Source of the DNA: Actinomycetota bacterium
GTDB taxonomy: Bacteria > Actinomycetota > Actinomycetes > Actinomycetales > Cellulomonadaceae
NCBI GenBank assembly: GCA_018898235.1
Contig: JAHIJU010000309.1
Coordinates: 1 to 9,326, forward strand
Direction of reading: 5' to 3'
Length of the DNA stretch: 9,326 nt
A program made the position numbers and the translations under genes. The notes beneath the pieces were generated by a model that saw only the letters and a program-made list of their open reading frames with translations, was not told the origin of the DNA and searched no databases. Shown here piece by piece: positions 6,008 through 9,326 of the stretch (the stretch's first letter is position 1; each line of letters starts with the position of its first letter).

Positions 6008-7474
6008 ATGAGCGAGCAGCAGCCGCAGCCCCTGGCCGAACGTGTCACCAACCGGTCCCTGCGGCCGGACTCGCCGACCTTCATGGCGTGGGTCACCTCG
6101 GGGTGGGCGCCACGCGCGGCCTCGGGCGTCACCCGGTCACCGGCGGCCGACCCGGCCGCGGCCCGTCGGGCCCGACTGGCGCAGCGGGTCCCGGCCGCGA
6201 CCCTGGTGGTCCCCGCGGGCGGGCGGACGGTGCGCTCGAACGACACCGATCACCGGTTCCGCCCGCACGCCGCGTTCGTGCACCTCACAGGCCTGACGGA
6301 TGAGCAGGAGCCGGACGCTGTGCTCGTGCTGCACGCCGACGGCCGCGCGGTGCTGCACCTGCGCCCGCTCGCCGGGCGGGACACGCCGGAGTTCTTCTCC
6401 GACGCCGCGACGGGCGAGTTCTGGGTGGGCCCGCGCCCGACGCTCGCGGACATGGCCACGCTCACCGGTCTGGACACCGCCGATCTGGCCGATCTGCACG
6501 ACGGGTTGGCCAAGGATGCGGCCGACGGCGGCCGGGTGCTCGTCGTCCCCGGTGCGGACGCCTCGGTGCAGCAGCTGGTCGACGAGGTGCGCGGCGGACC
6601 GGACGAGGGTGACGTCGCCCTGGGCGAGGCCGTCTCCGAGCTGAGGCTGGTCAAGGACGCCTACGAGGTCGCCCAGATGCGCGAGGCGGTGGCCGCCACC
6701 ATCGAGGGCTTCGAGCAGGTGGTCCGCGCCCTGCCGCGGGCGATGGCGCACGAACGTGGTGAGCGCCTCGTCGAGGGCACCTTCCTGGGGCACGCCCGCA
6801 CAGCCGGCAACTACGTCGGCTACGAGACCATCGCCGCGTCCGGCCCGCACGCCACGACCCTGCACTGGACGGACGACGACGGTCCGGTGCGTGCCGGCGA
6901 CCTGCTGCTGCTCGACGCGGGCGTCGAGGCCAGGTCCCTCTACACCGCCGACATCACGCGCACCCTGCCGGTGGACGGCCGGTACTCGCAGGTCCAGCGC
7001 CGGGTCTACCAGGCCGTGCTCGACGCGGCCGATGCGGCGTTCGCGGTCGCCCGGCCCGGCACCCGGTTCCGCGAGGTGCACGGTGCGGCGATGGCGGTGC
7101 TCGCGGACCGCCTCGCGCAGTGGGGCCTGCTGCCGGTGGCGCCCGAGGTCGCGCTCGACCCCGACCAGCAGCAGCACCGGCGCTGGATGGTGCACGGCAC
7201 CAGCCACCACCTGGGCATCGACGTGCACGACTGCGCGCAGGCCCGCCGCGAGATGTACCTCGACGGGGTCCTCGAGCCCGGCATGGTGTTCACCATCGAA
7301 CCGGGTCTGTACTTCCAGCCCGACGACCTGCTGGTGCCGGCCGAGTACCGCGGCATCGGTGTGCGGATCGAGGACGACGTGCTGGTGACGGCCGACGGCT
7401 GCGAGAACCTCTCGGCCGCCCTGCCGCGCGACCCCGACGCCGTCGAGGCGTGGATGGCTGGGCTACTGGGCTGA
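6008..7474 (+). CDS. pepP: Xaa-Pro aminopeptidase (aminopeptidase P, M24B)
   Basis: A 488-residue dimetal peptidase that removes an N-terminal residue preceding proline, acting in the cytoplasm. The N-terminal half (~50-240) is the creatinase-like aminopeptidase-P N domain (e.g. HAAFVHLTGL, TGEFWVGPRP). The C-terminal half has the pita-bread fold with all five metal ligands: Asp303 (LLLDAGVEA), Asp315 (TADITRT), His400 (HGTSHHLGIDVHD, with His396 and His407 as the other conserved histidines), Glu431 (TIEPGLY) and Glu455 (VRIEDDVLV). It is longer than E. coli PepP by about 45 residues, mainly an N-terminal extension that I recall being common in actinobacteria. ATG 6008 is chosen because upstream in-frame codons reach into the divergent PHP gene. 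Its last 12 bases overlap the 3' end of the convergent stress-protein gene. Confidence 0.93.
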   Translation: MSEQQPQPLAERVTNRSLRPDSPTFMAWVTSGWAPRAASGVTRSPAADPAAARRARLAQRVPAATLVVPAGGRTVRSNDTDHRFRPHAAFVHLTGLTDEQEPDAVLVLHADGRAVLHLRPLAGRDTPEFFSDAATGEFWVGPRPTLADMATLTGLDTADLADLHDGLAKDAADGGRVLVVPGADASVQQLVDEVRGGPDEGDVALGEAVSELRLVKDAYEVAQMREAVAATIEGFEQVVRALPRAMAHERGERLVEGTFLGHARTAGNYVGYETIAASGPHATTLHWTDDDGPVRAGDLLLLDAGVEARSLYTADITRTLPVDGRYSQVQRRVYQAVLDAADAAFAVARPGTRFREVHGAAMAVLADRLAQWGLLPVAPEVALDPDQQQHRRWMVHGTSHHLGIDVHDCAQARREMYLDGVLEPGMVFTIEPGLYFQPDDLLVPAEYRGIGVRIEDDVLVTADGCENLSAALPRDPDAVEAWMAGLLG

Positions 7475-8023
7475 GCCGTCCGGCGGCGCGGCCTGCTCCG
7501 ACGGCGCGGCCGGAGCCTGCTGCGCGGCCGCCCACCCGTTGACGACACCGCCGATCTCCGCCAGGAGCGTCCGCGCCTGCGGGGCGAGCTCACCGCTGCA
7601 CAGCACGGCGTAGTGCGCCGCGACGATCTGGCTCGACGAGGTGAAGTCGCGGCGCCCGCGCGTCAACGCGTAGCTGATGACCGAGAACAGCATCCCGAAG
7701 CCACCACCGATGATGATGGCCGGCAGCAGCAGCCCCTGGCCGTCGGTGCTGAGCAGGCTGAACAGCAGACCGACGAACAGCCCGAACCAGGCACCGGACG
7801 CGAAGCCGCCGAGCGCCACCCGCGGGTAGGACAGCCGGGTGAGCACCCGTTCGACCATCTGCAGATCGGTGCCGACGATGGTCACGTTCTGCACGGCGAA
7901 CTGCTTGTCGGCGAGGTGGTCGACGGCCCGCTGGGCTGCCAGGTAGGTGTCGTAGCGGGCGATCGTCTCGCCCTGGGGCAGGGTCGGGACCGACGGGGTG
8001 CGCGCGTTGCCACTGAGAGACAT
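7463..8023 (-). CDS. Two-TM protein with general stress protein 17M-like (YflT) domain
   Basis: A 186-residue protein. Residues ~17-65 (GETIARYDTYLAAQRAVDHL, then VTIVGTDLQMVERV) match the start of the general-stress-protein 17M/YflT domain. Two hydrophobic, glycine-rich helices follow (~70-91 and ~98-120), apparently inserted within the domain, which resumes at ~128-160 (TSSSQIVAAHYAVLCSGELAPQA). The C-terminus (~163-186) is Ala/Pro/Gln-rich and probably disordered. The biochemical function is unknown; B. subtilis YflT belongs to the general stress regulon, which is only suggestive here. ATG 8023 fits the family start (MSLSGNARTPS) and has GGGGG close upstream; an in-frame GTG at 8041 would add six residues. 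The gene is divergent from the MgtE-like gene, an arrangement I recall for a similar pair near Rv1232c-Rv1234 in M. tuberculosis (from memory). Confidence 0.82.
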   Translation of the reverse strand: MSLSGNARTPSVPTLPQGETIARYDTYLAAQRAVDHLADKQFAVQNVTIVGTDLQMVERVLTRLSYPRVALGGFASGAWFGLFVGLLFSLLSTDGQGLLLPAIIIGGGFGMLFSVISYALTRGRRDFTSSSQIVAAHYAVLCSGELAPQARTLLAEIGGVVNGWAAAQQAPAAPSEQAAPPDGSAQ

Positions 8024-8043
8024 GCCCCCATCGTCTCCCACAA

Positions 8044-8084
8044 ACCTGGTCGGTGCCTGGACGCCGCCCAGGTGAACGCCAGGC
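8044..8084. promoter_or_regulatory. Four-half-site symmetric array, candidate operator in the divergent region
   Basis: Half-sites are ACCTGG (8044-8049), GCCTGG (8055-8060), CCAGGT (8068-8073) and CCAGGC (8079-8084). The outer base also matches its partner, so this is two interleaved inverted repeats, ACCTGG-N18-CCAGGT and GCCTGG-N18-CCAGGC, shifted by 11 bases. Spacing near one helical turn suits a regulator dimer or tetramer on one DNA face. The array lies 21-61 bases before the stress-protein ATG and about 50-90 before the MgtE-like GTG. I do not recognise the regulator. A 5-bp hairpin (8056-8060 with 8068-8072) is an alternative reading. Confidence 0.45.
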
Positions 8085-8120
8085 GACGCGGGCCGAGGCG
8101 TGCGGTTTGCCGCGCCCGTC

Positions 8121-8126
8121 TACCCT
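8121..8126 (+). promoter_or_regulatory. Candidate -10 element of the PRC/MgtE-N/CBS gene (leaderless)
   Basis: TACCCT matches TANNNT and ends exactly 6 bases before GTG 8133, the canonical layout for a leaderless actinobacterial mRNA starting at the G of GTG. No Shine-Dalgarno and no clear -35 are present. Confidence 0.55.
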
Positions 8127-8132
8127 GTTGGC

Positions 8133-9326
8133 GTGAGCAGCACGGGTACCCGGGTCTTCGTCGCGCGCCTCGCCGGTACCAAGGTGTTCGACCCCCTCGG
8201 TGACCAGGTGGGACGCGTGCGCGACGTCGTGCTCCTGGCACGCCAGAAGGGCGCGCCGGCGGCCGTCGGACTGGTGGTCGAGGTGCCCGGACGGCGCCGA
8301 GTGTTCGTGCCGATGACCCGGGTGACGGCCATCGACCCGGGCCAGGTCATCACCACCGGCCTGGTCAACATGCGCCGGTTCGAGATCCGGCCCGCCGAGA
8401 CGCTCGTGGTCGGCGAGCTCTTCGACCGCACCGTCGACCTGCGCGACGGCGGGAAGGCCACCGTCCAGGACGTGGCCATCGAGCTGCAGCGGGGCGGCGA
8501 CTGGAACGTCAGCCGCCTGTTCGTCGCCGATGTGCTCGCGGGCAAGCCGTCGCTGCTGCGCCGTCGTGGCCCGGCCAGGGTGGTCGAGTTCGAGGACGTG
8601 CTGGGGCTCGGCCGTTCCGAGGCCACCCAGAGCGCGGTGCTGCTGCTCGCCCAGTACGGCGATCTCAAACCCGCCGACCTGGCCGATGTGCTCCAGGACC
8701 TGGACCCGGTCCGGCGGCTCGAGGTCGCCGGCGCGCTGTCCGACGAGCGGCTCGCCGACGTCCTGGAGGAGCTGCCCGAGGACGACCAGGTCGAGATCCT
8801 GCGCGGTCTGGAGCTGGCCCGTGCGGCCGACGTGCTGGAGGCCATGCAGCCCGACGACGCGGCCGACCTGCTCTCCGAGCTGCCCGCCGAGCAGGCGAGC
8901 CAGCTCCTGGAGCTCATGGAACCGGAGGAGGCCCGGGACGTGCGCCGTCTGCTGGCGTACGAGGACAACACCGCGGGCGGTCTGATGACCACCGAACCCG
9001 TCGTGCTCGGGCCCGAGACGTCGATCGCGGCGGCGCTGGCGCATGTGCGGCGCATCGACCTCAACCCGGCGCTCGCCTCGCTGGTCTTCGTGGCCCGGCC
9101 TCCGCTGGAGACCCCGACCGGCCGGTTCATCGGGGTGGTGCACCTGCAGCGGATGCTGCGTGAGCCCCCGCACGAGCCCATCGGCTCGGTCGTGGACACC
9201 GACATCGAACCGGTGCCGGTCGATGCACCGCTGCTCACCGTGACCCGCCGGCTGGCGACCTACAACCTGCTGGCCCTGCCCGTGGTCGATGAGCAGCGTC
9301 GCCTGCTCGGCGCGGTCACGGTGGAC
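8133..9326 (+). CDS. PRC-barrel / MgtE N-domain / CBS-domain protein (3' truncated by window edge)
   Basis: The frame is open from GTG 8133 to the last base of the window, 398 codons with no stop. Order: a PRC-barrel-like region at ~8-75 (VFDPLGDQVGRVRDVVLL), a second PRC-like segment at ~92-135 (VGELFDRTVDLRDGGKATVQDVAIE), then the helical-repeat MgtE N-domain at ~165-284 with repeated ADLADVLQDL, LADVLEELPEDDQ, AADVLEAMQPDDAADLLSEL units, then a CBS pair from Met285 (AGGLMTTEPV) to the edge. In MgtE magnesium channels the N-domain and CBS pair sense cytosolic Mg2+. Actinobacterial homologues with an N-terminal PRC barrel are often ~430 residues and lack the channel; whether this one has a membrane part cannot be seen. 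It is probably a Mg2+-responsive cytoplasmic regulator or scaffold, by inference. The start is supported by the TACCCT element; the gene is divergent from the stress-protein gene. Confidence 0.85.
   Translation, partial: MSSTGTRVFVARLAGTKVFDPLGDQVGRVRDVVLLARQKGAPAAVGLVVEVPGRRRVFVPMTRVTAIDPGQVITTGLVNMRRFEIRPAETLVVGELFDRTVDLRDGGKATVQDVAIELQRGGDWNVSRLFVADVLAGKPSLLRRRGPARVVEFEDVLGLGRSEATQSAVLLLAQYGDLKPADLADVLQDLDPVRRLEVAGALSDERLADVLEELPEDDQVEILRGLELARAADVLEAMQPDDAADLLSELPAEQASQLLELMEPEEARDVRRLLAYEDNTAGGLMTTEPVVLGPETSIAAALAHVRRIDLNPALASLVFVARPPLETPTGRFIGVVHLQRMLREPPHEPIGSVVDTDIEPVPVDAPLLTVTRRLATYNLLALPVVDEQRRLLGAVTVD

Noticed and set aside
7484..7515. Short CGGCGCGGCC repeat at the 3' end of the YflT-like gene
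   Set aside because: It simply encodes the repeated Ala/Pro stretch of the C-terminal tail.
8021..8046. Stress sigma factor (SigF/SigB-like) promoter GGTTT-N14-GGGCAT on the minus strand before the YflT-like gene
   Set aside because: The -10 part would overlap the chosen start codon, so transcription would begin inside the gene; the spacing is also short.
7590..9173. 527-codon minus-strand open frame across the stress-protein and MgtE-like genes
   Set aside because: It overlaps the YflT-like gene in another frame on the same strand and the PRC/MgtE-N/CBS gene on the other; its translation is His/Gln/Arg-rich with no domain.

Overview
The window is very GC-rich, with G or C at nearly every third codon position, tightly packed genes and ATGA stop/start overlaps. 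Together with the gene families present, this points to a high-GC actinomycete chromosome. The gene set looks most like Pseudonocardiales, but that placement is inference from remembered family resemblance. It reads as ordinary chromosome: I see no transposase, integrase, phage gene, tRNA, rRNA or CRISPR array, and no gene-free gap longer than 130 bases.

Layout from left to right. (1) 1-569, + strand: the C-terminal end of a DEAD-box RNA helicase with a long Arg/Gly/Ser-rich tail; its 5' part lies outside the window. (2) 626-2671, + strand: a three-gene biotin ECF transporter operon, bioM (ATPase), bioN (transmembrane coupling protein) and bioY (biotin-binding S component). (3) 2800-4434, + strand: a two-TM methyl-accepting chemotaxis protein with no che genes nearby, preceded by a weak sigma-28-like promoter candidate. 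(4) 5934 down to 4475, - strand: a two-gene operon, a PHP-domain phosphoesterase followed by a MarC-family membrane protein, joined by a 4-base ATGA overlap. (5) 6008-7474, + strand: Xaa-Pro aminopeptidase (PepP type), divergent from the PHP gene. (6) 8023 down to 7463, - strand: a two-TM protein with a general-stress-protein-17M-like (YflT) domain; its 3' end overlaps that of pepP by 12 bases. (7) 8133 to the window end, + strand: a PRC-barrel / MgtE-N / CBS protein cut off by the window edge, divergent from the stress protein.

Functionally, bioMNY would import biotin. The chemoreceptor is probably a separate accessory signalling gene placed between the biotin operon and the PHP-marC pair. 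The last two genes look like a stress- or magnesium-related divergent pair. Several genes (bioM, the PHP gene, the MgtE-like gene, perhaps pepP) lack a Shine-Dalgarno and instead have a TANNNT-like -10 hexamer just upstream of the start codon, as expected for leaderless mRNAs. bioY, the chemoreceptor and marC have clear ribosome binding sites.

I did not find a convincing new biological system. The most notable unexplained structure is non-coding: a symmetric set of four CCTGG/CCAGG half-sites at 11/12/11-base spacing between the stress-protein gene and the MgtE-like gene.
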